A stretch of 34,983 bases of DNA from an uncultured bacterium (lineage in GTDB: Bacteria > Actinomycetota > Actinomycetes > S36-B12 > CAIYMF01): positions 1 through 34,983 of the forward strand of contig CAIYMF010000272.1 of the NCBI GenBank assembly GCA_903927265.1, given 5' to 3'. Of the stretch, positions 8,486 through 15,517 are shown piece by piece; the first letter of the stretch is position 1; every line of letters starts with the position of its first letter. The notes under the pieces were generated by a model. The model saw nothing but the letters and a program-made list of their open reading frames with translations, was not told the DNA's origin and did not search any database. Both the position numbers and the translations under genes were made by a program.

Positions 8486-9592
8486 GTGGCACCCGTCTAT
8501 CGGCGGGGCGACCACGGACCTCCTGTTGTTGAGGTTCGCGATCGCCTCGCTCGGCTTGGCCTGCTTGAGAGCCCCGTACTGGGTGATCCGGCGGCTTTAG
8601 AATTCGATGGATCCGTTGATGAAGCGGTCCGTATTTTCCAACAGAGCCGTTCACTCACGGTCGATGGCTCCGTGGGCCCCGAAACGTTCCGGCGTCTCGA
8701 AGAGGCTCGCTGGTCGCTAGGCGACCGCGTTCTCACCTACCGGTTCGGCGGCCAGATGGCCGGCGACGACGTCGCAGAACTTCAACAACGGCTCACCGAC
8801 ATGGGCTTTGACTGCGGCCGCGTCGACGGACTCTTCGGCGAAAGCACCGAGCGTGCCTTGCGCGACTTCCAGCGCAACGTCGGCATGCCCATCGACGGAA
8901 CTGCCGGACCCGCTGTCTTCCGCGCACTGGCCCAATTGCGGCGAACCGTGGCCGGGGGTGCACCGACCCAGTTGCGCGAAGAAATGGTGCTCGACGATGT
9001 CACCACCGGTGTTGCCGACAAAGTGGTGGTCATTGACCCCGCACACAGTTCACAAGACCCCGGGCCCTCCGTGGGGGGTGTGGTCGCGGGTCACCTCGTC
9101 GACCTCATCGCAGCGCGCATCGAAGGGCGGTTGGCGGCCCTCGGAACCACGGTGCTGCTCACGCGCCCTCCGCTGCACGAAGGAGAGAGTCCCGTCGACC
9201 CGGCGGTGCGCGCCGAGTTTGCTAATCGCAACGGTGCCGATCTCGTTCTTACCCTCACCATCGACACTCACGTCAGCGCGGAGGCAAGTGGCTTTGCTAG
9301 CTACTACTACGGTGGCGACCGCTACGGCGCCTCGTCGGTACTCGGCAATCGGGCCGCTGAACTCATTCTCAACGAAGTGCTCGCGCGTACTGACCTGGTG
9401 AACTGCCGCACTCACCCCAAGACCTGGGCGATGCTGCGACTGACGCGGATGCCCGCCGTGAGACTCGGCTGCGGCTACCTCACCAGTCCCATTGATCGCC
9501 GTCGCCTGACCGATGAACAATTCATCGATGTTCTCGCCGACGCCATTTCTCAGGGCGTCGTGAACTATTTCAGTCCCGAAAACCGCGCTTAA
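8486..9592 (+). CDS. cwlM: CwlM-type peptidoglycan-binding/amidase-like regulator, catalytic residues lost
   Basis: 368 residues from the GTG at 8486. The open frame extends upstream inside trxA, but in-frame homology begins near VYRRGDHGPPVVEVRDRL. Two peptidoglycan-binding domains (about 10-72 and 92-150) precede an Amidase_3-like domain (about 178-366). There is no signal peptide, so it is cytoplasmic like mycobacterial CwlM, an activator of MurA that also contacts MurJ and FhaA depending on its phosphorylation. Of the amidase zinc and catalytic residues only the first His remains (His187, DPAHSS in place of the usual GHGG). The second ligand Glu is lost (VVAGH), the third His is Asp (TIDTH) and the catalytic Glu is Gly (RLGCGY). 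A non-enzymatic, regulatory role is therefore likely. It overlaps the end of a convergent small gene. Confidence 0.88.
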   Translation: MAPVYRRGDHGPPVVEVRDRLARLGLLESPVLGDPAALEFDGSVDEAVRIFQQSRSLTVDGSVGPETFRRLEEARWSLGDRVLTYRFGGQMAGDDVAELQQRLTDMGFDCGRVDGLFGESTERALRDFQRNVGMPIDGTAGPAVFRALAQLRRTVAGGAPTQLREEMVLDDVTTGVADKVVVIDPAHSSQDPGPSVGGVVAGHLVDLIAARIEGRLAALGTTVLLTRPPLHEGESPVDPAVRAEFANRNGADLVLTLTIDTHVSAEASGFASYYYGGDRYGASSVLGNRAAELILNEVLARTDLVNCRTHPKTWAMLRLTRMPAVRLGCGYLTSPIDRRRLTDEQFIDVLADAISQGVVNYFSPENRA

Positions 9593-9714
9593 ACTGACGG
9601 CGGCCGATAACCCGACCGGTAATCCGCTCGATCGCGCGGACGTAGAAGTGCGGCGACGAACCCGGCCGTGACGCCGACGATGAGCAGGGCCAGTAACCAT
9701 CCGAACCTTCTCAT
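9589..9714 (-). CDS. 41-residue single-helix membrane protein, function unknown
   Basis: Small ORF opposite the end of cwlM. The ATG at 9714 is preceded by a very good SD (GGAGGGGG) at 6 nt, which makes it likely to be translated. The product has a basic start (MRR), one membrane helix (about residues 4-24, FGWLLALLIVGVTAGFVAAL) and a charged Arg/Tyr-rich tail (RPRDRADYRSGYRPPSV). Its stop overlaps the cwlM stop convergently by 4 nt, and its start is 51 bp from the divergent aminotransferase gene. A longer in-frame ORF upstream is possible but would run into the aminotransferase gene. No family was recognised. Confidence 0.6.
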   Translation of the reverse strand: MRRFGWLLALLIVGVTAGFVAALLRPRDRADYRSGYRPPSV

Positions 9715-9743
9715 CGCTGGCCCCCTCCGTGCGCGCAATAGTT

Positions 9744-9753
9744 CCGTATACGG
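9744..9753. promoter_or_regulatory. 10-bp palindrome between the small membrane gene and the aminotransferase gene
   Basis: CCGTATACGG is a perfect palindrome in the 51-bp divergent gap, 12 bp before the aminotransferase ATG. It could be a small operator shared by both divergent genes; there is no further support. Confidence 0.25.
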
Positions 9754-9765
9754 CATCGTAGAGCC

Positions 9766-11121
9766 ATGACTGGCTCCACATCTGACCCCACTGCGGTCAC
9801 GCACGGCGATCGACTTGACCACTGGGTTTCGTCGTACGCCACGCGTGCCCGTTCGATGACAGCCTCCGAGATTCGCTCACTGTTCGCAGTCGCATCGCGG
9901 CCCGAGGTGGTGTCGCTGGCGGGCGGAATGCCCTTCGTGCAGGCGCTGCAGGCCGACGACTTCGCCGACATGGTGGCGGCGTTGATCCGCGACCGCGGCG
10001 CCGTCGCACTGCAATACGGGTCTGGCCAAGGAGATGTACGCCTCCGCGAGCAAATCTCGTCGGAAATCATGACTCCCGTCGGAATCGCTGCGCATCCTGA
10101 CGATGTCGTGGTCACCACCGGGTCGCAGATGGCACTTGACCTTGTTGTTCGCGTGTTCTGCGACCCCGGCGATGTCGTGCTCGTCGAGGCACCCTCGTAC
10201 GTCGGTGCGCTCGGCGTGTTCCGCGCCTATGAGTGCGACATCGTGCACGTGGCCATGGACGACGAAGGCTTGAACCCGGTGGCCCTTGAAGAGGCCATCG
10301 CGCGAGTGCTCGCCAGTGGGCGCCGGCCCAAGCTCATCTATACGATTCCGTCGTTCCACAACCCTGCTGGCGTGACGCAGGGTGCGCAGCGCCGAAGTGA
10401 GGTGCTCTCGGTTGCAAAGAAGCACGGCATCCTGCTGCTGGAGGACGATCCGTACGGCTTGCTCGGCTTCGACGGACCCTACGTAGACGGATCTGCTCCT
10501 CGCGCGATTCGCGCCGATGATGCAGACGGCGTCGTGTACCTCGGGTCGTTTTCAAAAACGATCGCCTCAGGCCTGCGGGTCGGGTGGGCGGTGGCACCTC
10601 ACGGCGTGCGCGAGAAGTTGGTGCTCGCGGCCGAATCGGCCGTGCTCTGCCCCTCGAACTTCTCGCAACTCACGGTCTCGCAGTACTTGGCCACCCAACC
10701 GTGGACTGAGCAGATCAAGATATTCCGCGAGTTGTACCGCGAGCGGCGAGACGCGCTCATCGACAGCCTGGCAGCGCTGATGCCCGAAGGAACCCAGTGG
10801 ACCGTTCCCCAGGGGGGGTTCTACTCATGGGTGACATTGCCTGAGGGCCTTGATTCGCGCGCCATGTTGCCGCGCGCTGTTGCCGCTCTGGTGGCCTACG
10901 TTCCCGGCACCGGATTCTTCGTCGATGGCAGTGGCACCAACTACCTGCGACTGTCGTATTGCTACCCCGAACCCGAGCGTATTCGTGAGGGAGTGCGTCG
11001 CCTCGCGGGTGTGATCGAGGGTGAACTCGAGTTGCTGAACACGTTCGGCCGCACCCCGAATGCCAGTAATACCAAGGGTTCTGACGATTTGGTGCAGACC
11101 CCACCCACCAACCTCCTGTGA
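9766..11121 (+). CDS. PLP-dependent class I/II aminotransferase (2-aminoadipate/LysN-like)
   Basis: 451-residue fold-type I aminotransferase. N-terminal family pattern SEIRSLFAVASRPEVVSLAGGMP; substrate and phosphate region GSGQGDVRLREQI; aromatic stacking and Asp region through LLEDDPYGLL; PLP Schiff-base lysine Lys264 in GSFSKTIASGLRVGW. The family includes 2-aminoadipate and branched or aromatic amino acid transaminases, so the substrate cannot be assigned. There is no DNA-binding domain, so it is not MocR. The ATG at 9766 lacks a clear SD and may be leaderless. A CCGTATACGG palindrome (9744-9753) lies just upstream. The Ddl-like gene starts 25 bp after its stop, suggesting a two-gene unit. 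Confidence 0.9.
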   Translation: MTGSTSDPTAVTHGDRLDHWVSSYATRARSMTASEIRSLFAVASRPEVVSLAGGMPFVQALQADDFADMVAALIRDRGAVALQYGSGQGDVRLREQISSEIMTPVGIAAHPDDVVVTTGSQMALDLVVRVFCDPGDVVLVEAPSYVGALGVFRAYECDIVHVAMDDEGLNPVALEEAIARVLASGRRPKLIYTIPSFHNPAGVTQGAQRRSEVLSVAKKHGILLLEDDPYGLLGFDGPYVDGSAPRAIRADDADGVVYLGSFSKTIASGLRVGWAVAPHGVREKLVLAAESAVLCPSNFSQLTVSQYLATQPWTEQIKIFRELYRERRDALIDSLAALMPEGTQWTVPQGGFYSWVTLPEGLDSRAMLPRAVAALVAYVPGTGFFVDGSGTNYLRLSYCYPEPERIREGVRRLAGVIEGELELLNTFGRTPNASNTKGSDDLVQTPPTNLL

Positions 11122-11146
11122 CCTCGTGCCAGCTGAAGGGCTCTTC

Positions 11147-12100
11147 ATGACCGACTCCCGCGTACTCGTACTCGCTGGCGGACTGTCGCCCGAGCGCGAT
11201 GTTTCCATTCGATCGGGACGCCGCGTTGCCGAGGCCCTGCGTGACAACGGCGTCGAGGTTGAAGTGCGCGATGTGGACGACTCACTTCTCGCGTCCCTTC
11301 GTATCGATCCGCCCTCGTGCGTTGTTCCTCTGCTGCACGGCGCTGCAGGTGAAGATGGCGCACTACGCGACGTTCTCGACGCCCTCGGTGTCGTGTACGT
11401 CGGATCATCGGCCGATGGTTGCCGCGCGGCATTCGATAAGCCCTCGTCTTCGGCCCGCCTGCGCGATAAGGGAATCACCGTTCCGCGCTCGGTGGCTCTG
11501 CCTCACGCTGCCTTCCGCGAACTCGGTGCCGCCGCGGTTCTCGAGGCATTCGTTGGCAGCTTGGGACTACCCCTGGTCGTCAAGCCTTCCAAAGGCGGTT
11601 CGGCCCTGGGCGTCACTGTGGTGCGCGACGCCTCGGAACTTCCGACCGCGATGGTAGGCGCATTCGCTTACGGCGACACGGTGATGCTCGAGGAGTACAT
11701 CGACGGAACAGAGATCGCTGTCTGCGTCATCGACGACGGAACCGAGGTGACGGCCCTGCCTGCCGTCGAGATTTGTCCTGATGGTCCGTTCTACGACTAC
11801 CAGTCGCGTTACACCGCGGGCAGTACCGAATTCTTCGTCCCTGCGCGGCTTGACGCCGCTGTTGTCGCACAGGCCCAACGCATCGCCATCGCCGCGCACA
11901 CCGAACTCGGACTGCGTGATCTGTCACGCGCCGATCTCATCGTCGACGGCCACGGGCGAGTCGTGCTGTTGGAAATGTGTGTTGCTCCCGGCATGACCGA
12001 GACGTCGCTGTTTCCTCAAGCAGTCGTTGCCGCGGGACGCGACCTCGGCGAGGTTGTCGCGACACTCGTCGAGGTGGCGCGCTCTCGCGCACGTTCGTAG
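11147..12100 (+). CDS. D-alanine--D-alanine ligase-like ATP-grasp enzyme, divergent metal site
   Basis: 317 residues from the ATG at 11147, which has an SD-like GAAGGG at 6 nt; upstream codons are open but overlap the aminotransferase gene. Ddl family motifs are present in order: GGLSPERDVSIRSG, LLHGAAGEDGALRDVL with YVGSS, VVKPSKGGSALGV, MLEEYIDGTEIAV, YDYQSRYTAG, LSRADLIVDGHGRVVLLE and PGMTETSLFPQA. Two departures stand out. The metal-binding Glu-x-Asn is Glu276-Met-Cys278, so the Asn that coordinates Mg is Cys. The KY of the omega loop is RY. It may still make a dipeptide, or may be a paralogue with another acceptor or a regulatory role; a standard ddl gene could exist elsewhere. It probably shares a transcript with the aminotransferase. 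Confidence 0.8.
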   Translation: MTDSRVLVLAGGLSPERDVSIRSGRRVAEALRDNGVEVEVRDVDDSLLASLRIDPPSCVVPLLHGAAGEDGALRDVLDALGVVYVGSSADGCRAAFDKPSSSARLRDKGITVPRSVALPHAAFRELGAAAVLEAFVGSLGLPLVVKPSKGGSALGVTVVRDASELPTAMVGAFAYGDTVMLEEYIDGTEIAVCVIDDGTEVTALPAVEICPDGPFYDYQSRYTAGSTEFFVPARLDAAVVAQAQRIAIAAHTELGLRDLSRADLIVDGHGRVVLLEMCVAPGMTETSLFPQAVVAAGRDLGEVVATLVEVARSRARS

Positions 12101-12140
12101 AAGTGTTGTGTAGCAATGCTTTTTAGGCTGCCTACGTGAT

Positions 12141-13067
12141 CTAGTCGGACTCGATCACGTCGACGATGCGGCGCAGGTCTTCCAGTGATGCGTACTCAAT
12201 AACCAGTCGTCCGCGCACACTTCCTGATGCTGTTACTCGAGTCTCGAGAAGTTCACTCAAACGATCGACCACGTCGACGACCTCAACCGGAGTCGGCTTC
12301 GAAGTGCGAGTTCGAGGTTTGCGCGCGGCCCTTCCCCCATCGCCGACGGCGACGATTTCCTCTGTGGCTCGCACGCTGAGTCCTTCGGCCACAACACGCG
12401 TCGCAAGCCGTTCCATCGCCTCGTCGTCATCGAGCGCGAGGATGGCTCGCGCATGTCCTGCCGAGAGCACCCCGGCCGCTACTCGACGTGCAACGGGCGG
12501 TGGCAGCTTCAGCAATCGGATGGTGTTGCTCACCTGCGGACGCGACCGGCCAATGCGCCGCGCGAGTTCTTCCTGAGTGCATGAGAAATCATCAAGTAGT
12601 TGCTGATACGCCGCCGCCTCTTCCAAGGCATTGAGATTCGCTCGATGCAGGTTTTCCAACAGCGCATCGCGCAATAGCTCGTCGTCAGGAGTGTCGCGCA
12701 CGATGGCGGGAATCGTCTCGAGGCCGGCCTGCTGGCATGCGCGCCAGCGCCGTTCTCCGGCTACGAGTTCGAATACCTCGGGATCAGCCGTGGGTCGAAC
12801 GACCACCGGCTGAAGTAGACCGATTTCGCGGATGGAGTGAACGAGTTCGTCCATTGCCTCTTCGTCAAAGACCTCGCGGGGCTGCCGAGGGTTCGGCACG
12901 ATCGCGGCGGGATGGAGGTCGCGGTAGCGGGCAGGCACCACACCGAGGACTTCTCCAGCCGGCTCGGGCTGCCCTGGCTCGACCCGCGACTCGCTGAACC
13001 CAGCCGTTGGAGCAGCGGGAATCAGTGCACCGAGGCCGCGGCCGAGTCCACGCTTCTTCTGAGCCAT
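12141..13067 (-). CDS. parB: chromosome partitioning protein ParB
   Basis: CTP-dependent DNA clamp that loads on parS and segregates the origin with ParA. 308 residues. The N-terminal ParA-stimulating region begins [17 protein letters not shown]. The ParB/Srx CTPase domain (about 52-142) has GERRWRA (104-110) and ENLHR (138-142). The parS-reading helix-turn-helix is at about 165-186 ([23 protein letters not shown]), and the C-terminal dimerisation domain follows a basic linker. SD AAGGAA lies 7 nt before the ATG. parA ends 26 bp upstream. It converges with the Ddl-like gene across a 40-bp gap that holds no clear terminator. Confidence 0.97.
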   Translation of the reverse strand: MAQKKRGLGRGLGALIPAAPTAGFSESRVEPGQPEPAGEVLGVVPARYRDLHPAAIVPNPRQPREVFDEEAMDELVHSIREIGLLQPVVVRPTADPEVFELVAGERRWRACQQAGLETIPAIVRDTPDDELLRDALLENLHRANLNALEEAAAYQQLLDDFSCTQEELARRIGRSRPQVSNTIRLLKLPPPVARRVAAGVLSAGHARAILALDDDEAMERLATRVVAEGLSVRATEEIVAVGDGGRAARKPRTRTSKPTPVEVVDVVDRLSELLETRVTASGSVRGRLVIEYASLEDLRRIVDVIESD

Positions 13068-13080
13068 GTCCGTTTCCTTC

Positions 13081-13118
13081 TTTTTATATATGTTTAGTAT
13101 GTTTTATCCTGTGGATAA
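13081..13118. promoter_or_regulatory. AT-rich tract with adjacent perfect DnaA box at the parA/parB junction
   Basis: Positions 13081-13108 contain only four G/C bases in 28, in a genome near 60% GC. A perfect DnaA box lies next to it (TGTGGATAA, 13110-13118, inside the parA 3' end). The box is part of an inverted repeat TTATCC-TGT-GGATAA (13104-13118). The arrangement resembles an origin unwinding element, but a parB promoter or plain linker would also fit. Confidence 0.4.
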
Positions 13119-14047
13119 CTACCGTAGTGTTTCCACAGAATCATTTCTCGCGACGCGTTGAGGTAGGCCAGGGCACCCGGTGAACCGGGATCGTAGGTCA
13201 GCACCGTTTGCTGGTAACTGGGCGCTTCCGACACTCGTACCGACCGCGGAATAGCTGTCGGCAGCACGAGATCTCCGAAATGCTCACGCACCTGGGCAAC
13301 AACTTCGGCCGACAGTCGCGTTCGTGCGTCGAGCATGGTGAGAAGCAAATGCGACACGTGCAGCGTGGGATTGAGGTGAGCGCGGATCAGGTCCAGATTG
13401 CTCAGCAGTTGGCCTAGGCCCTCGAGTGCGTAGTACTCGCATTGAACCGGAATCAGTACTTCTTGGCCCGCCACGAAAGCATTGACGGTAAGTAGACCCA
13501 AACTGGGGGGGCAGTCAATGAGCACGACATCAAGTCGGCGGCCGTGGCGTTGCTCATGCTCCACGAGGTACTGCTGCAACGCCTTCGCCAAGCGTGATTC
13601 TCGTGCCACCATGGGAACCAGGCTGATTTCGGCACCCGCGAGATCGATTGAAGCCGGGGCGCACCACAAGCCGGTAAAGTCCGGCGCGGCCACCACGACA
13701 TCACTCAACGGGTCGCCTCCAACGATCACGTCATCGATGTCAGGGATATCCCCGTGATGATCGACCCGCAGGGCGGTCGACGCATTACCTTGAGGGTCAA
13801 GGTCGATGACGAGGACCTCAATCTGCTGAAGTGCCAGTGCCGCAGCCAAATTGACGGTGGATGTCGTCTTGCCGACTCCACCCTTCTGATTGGCCACAAC
13901 GATCACGCGTGTCTCGGTGGGCCGCGGCAGCGCCGGCAAACGGCCGGAGGTCAGATTGACGGCCGACGCGGCCGCAGCGGCGAGTGGAGTGTCGCCGAGA
14001 TTGTCGCCGTAATCGGCTGTTTCACGTGAAACATGGTCTTCGGTCAT
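13094..14047 (-). CDS. parA: chromosome partitioning ATPase ParA (Soj)
   Basis: Deviant Walker-type ATPase that forms the nucleoid gradient pulling ParB-parS complexes. 317 residues: an N-terminal extension of about 45 residues, then [21 protein letters not shown] (deviant Walker A, KGGVGKTT at 55-62), DLDPQGNAS, and Walker [15 protein letters not shown]. Residues 5-10 (HVSRET) are encoded by a parS site, a common feature of actinobacterial parA starts. The ATG overlaps the stop of a 42-codon ORF (ATGA). The 3' end carries a perfect DnaA box. Confidence 0.96.
   Translation of the reverse strand: MTEDHVSRETADYGDNLGDTPLAAAAASAVNLTSGRLPALPRPTETRVIVVANQKGGVGKTTSTVNLAAALALQQIEVLVIDLDPQGNASTALRVDHHGDIPDIDDVIVGGDPLSDVVVAAPDFTGLWCAPASIDLAGAEISLVPMVARESRLAKALQQYLVEHEQRHGRRLDVVLIDCPPSLGLLTVNAFVAGQEVLIPVQCEYYALEGLGQLLSNLDLIRAHLNPTLHVSHLLLTMLDARTRLSAEVVAQVREHFGDLVLPTAIPRSVRVSEAPSYQQTVLTYDPGSPGALAYLNASREMILWKHYGSYPQDKTY
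14018..14033. promoter_or_regulatory. parS site (perfect 16-bp palindrome)
   Basis: TGTTTCACGTGAAACA, the exact consensus ParB binding site, lies within codons near the start of parA. ParB loading here would mark the origin-proximal domain about 5 kb from oriC and may also repress parAB. Confidence 0.97.
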
Positions 14048-14172
14048 GACGTCTGGTCACCGGCCCAACCCAGGCCCACATCCGAACCCGGCACATCGGC
14101 CACCGTCGCTGTTTCACTCGGCGTAGCGGGCCACCCCAGACCTATGGCATTGCCCGGAAGATCGATGGACAT
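14044..14172 (-). CDS. 42-residue ORF between rsmG and parA, repeated GLGW motif
   Basis: The ATG at 14172 lies 2 nt after the rsmG stop, with an SD-like AGGGG 5 nt upstream. The ORF ends by overlapping the parA ATG (ATGA), so it sits as a fully coupled link between two conserved genes. The peptide contains two similar segments, GNAIGLGWPATPS and [14 protein letters not shown]. About 63% of codons end in G or C, compatible with coding. No family was recognised. It could be a real microprotein, a translational coupler for parA, or a degraded N-terminal extension of ParA in another frame. Without it, rsmG and parA would be separated by 127 bp of untranslated RNA. Confidence 0.45.
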   Translation of the reverse strand: MSIDLPGNAIGLGWPATPSETATVADVPGSDVGLGWAGDQTS

Positions 14173-14174
14173 GG

Positions 14175-14858
14175 TCACCCCTGCTTCAATTGACGATCGT
14201 TGCGCTGGTGCGCGGCCGTCGGGTGCGAATGAGTAGATCCTGCCACGTCCAGCACCACCACGGTGGTCGGCGGGTCGATGATGTCCGTTCCGCACAATTC
14301 AACCCGGAAATCCATCGTTTCAAGCGTCTGCCGCGCAACCGCTACTTCCTCGTGAGCTCGGGCGCCCTTAATGGCCAAGAGACGACCTCCCGGGGGTAGC
14401 AGCGGAAGGCACCAGCCACACAGTCGTTCCAGGGGAGCAACCGCTCTGGCAGTGACTACCGCAAATTGGCGACCGCGGATATCCTCCGCGCGCGCCCGAA
14501 GTACTTCCACGCGATCCCCGAGGTCCATCTCGTCAACAACCTCACTTAGAAACAGGCTCCGGCGCTCCAGTGGCTCAATCAAGGTGACGGCCAGATCAGG
14601 GCGCACCACCGCGAGAACCAGTCCCGGCAAACCAGCCCCTGACCCCACATCCGCCAATTCTTGCGCCGACTGAGGAATCAATTCGGTCACCACAGCGCAG
14701 TTGAGAATGTGCCGATCCCACAGCCTCGGAACCTCCCGGGGTCCGATCAGTCCGCGTTCGACTCCTGTGCTTGCTAACCGCTGATGCAGCACCGCCAATT
14801 GATCGCACGCGTTCGGGAACGCCTCACGCACTTCACTAGGTACTGGCTCTGGTTTCAC
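14175..14858 (-). CDS. rsmG: 16S rRNA (guanine(527)-N7)-methyltransferase RsmG (GidB)
   Basis: SAM-dependent methyltransferase acting on G527 of 16S rRNA. 227 residues. The SAM-binding glycine loop is DVGSGAGLPGLVLA, preceded by the family pattern PREVPRLWDRHILNCAVV and followed by LIEPLERRSLFL and VVTARAVAPLERL. The GTG start at 14858 (MKPEPVPSEV) lies inside a parS-like palindrome, so the ribosome start region and a ParB site coincide. It is followed after 2 nt by the 42-codon ORF and then parA. Confidence 0.95.
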   Translation of the reverse strand: MKPEPVPSEVREAFPNACDQLAVLHQRLASTGVERGLIGPREVPRLWDRHILNCAVVTELIPQSAQELADVGSGAGLPGLVLAVVRPDLAVTLIEPLERRSLFLSEVVDEMDLGDRVEVLRARAEDIRGRQFAVVTARAVAPLERLCGWCLPLLPPGGRLLAIKGARAHEEVAVARQTLETMDFRVELCGTDIIDPPTTVVVLDVAGSTHSHPTAAHQRNDRQLKQG

Positions 14859-14866
14859 GTGAAACA
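14851..14866. promoter_or_regulatory. second parS site (15/16 match) over the rsmG start codon
   Basis: The core GTTTCACGTGAAAC is perfect; one outer base differs (GGTTTCACGTGAAACA on the + strand). It covers the GTG start of rsmG at 14856-14858. Together with the site at 14018-14033 it gives two ParB loading sites 833 bp apart. Confidence 0.88.
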
Positions 14867-14876
14867 GCGAGCGGAG

Positions 14877-15512
14877 TTAGTCGGAGGTAGGCGGGAGCAC
14901 CACGACGAATCGGCGCGGTTCCTCGCCCTCGGACTCCGAACCGCAGCCTTCGGCAGCCACGGCGTCGTGAACGACCTTGCGCTCGAACGGGGTCATCGGC
15001 TTGAGTTTGACCGGCTCATTCGTCGACTTCGCGTCTTTCGCGGCTTTTGTGCCGATTTCGGTAAGTTCATCGCGCCGCGCCGCCCGGAATCCACCGATAT
15101 CGAGCATCATCCGCGACCTATCTCCGGTTTCGCGAGTAATCGCAAGGCGCGTCAACTCCTGCAAGGCATCGAGAACCGATCCGCCCTTGCCGACGAGCAA
15201 ATCGACATCGTCACCGACGATGCTGACCATCGCTCGATCACCTTCGACGTCCATGTCGATGTCACCATCAAGATCGGCGATATCAAGCAGGCCTTCGAGG
15301 TAATCCGCGGCCACATCTCCTTCTTGTTCGAGTTGAGCGAGCCGGCCGCTCGGGCGCGCTCCCGCCGCTCCTACTTTTGCGGTCGCGGGGGCCTCGACGA
15401 TGGTGTCGTCAGGTACCTCGGATGACTCGGTTGGTTCAGTCAACTCAGTCAACTCAGTCAACTCAGTCTCTTCATTCTCTTCGGTCTCTTCGGGCTGCGT
15501 CGTGTCAGTCAT
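14877..15512 (-). CDS. jag: Jag/KhpB-type KH-R3H RNA-binding protein
   Basis: Single-strand nucleic-acid-binding protein of the Jag (SpoIIIJ-associated, KhpB) family, encoded next to yidC in most Gram-positives. 211 residues. A Glu/Thr-rich N-terminus has tandem TEL repeats. The KH domain follows (core VGKGGSVLDALQELTRLAI), then the R3H domain (MTPFERKVVHDAV, with the R-x3-H signature). It has been linked to cell elongation and RNA regulation in other bacteria. Two starts are possible: a GTG at 15521 that overlaps the yidC stop (GTGA), or the ATG at 15512 three codons later. The ATG is chosen because of its better upstream purine spacing. Confidence 0.93.
   Translation of the reverse strand: MTDTTQPEETEENEETELTELTELTEPTESSEVPDDTIVEAPATAKVGAAGARPSGRLAQLEQEGDVAADYLEGLLDIADLDGDIDMDVEGDRAMVSIVGDDVDLLVGKGGSVLDALQELTRLAITRETGDRSRMMLDIGGFRAARRDELTEIGTKAAKDAKSTNEPVKLKPMTPFERKVVHDAVAAEGCGSESEGEEPRRFVVVLPPTSD
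15433..15468. repeat. 9-bp tandem repeat in jag (three perfect copies and one degenerate copy)
   Basis: AACTCAGTC occurs three times head to tail (15442-15450, 15451-15459, 15460-15468), preceded by a diverged copy (15433-15441). It encodes repeated Thr-Glu-Leu in the acidic N-terminus of Jag. The unit is in phase with codons, so copy-number change would keep the frame. Confidence 0.9.
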
Positions 15513-15517
15513 GTCTC

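Noticed and set aside
9050-9781. 243-codon - strand frame opposite cwlM and running past the aminotransferase start
   Set aside because: Low-complexity Arg/His/Gly translation typical of an antisense shadow; the convincing small gene on this strand is in another frame (9589-9714).
11060-11146. 29-residue extension of the Ddl-like protein
   Set aside because: It overlaps the aminotransferase 3' end and lacks family similarity; the ATG at 11147 has an SD and precedes the first Ddl motif.
12101-12140. bidirectional terminator between the Ddl-like gene and parB
   Set aside because: A TTTTT run is present, but the flanking bases give only a 4-bp stem; too weak to call.
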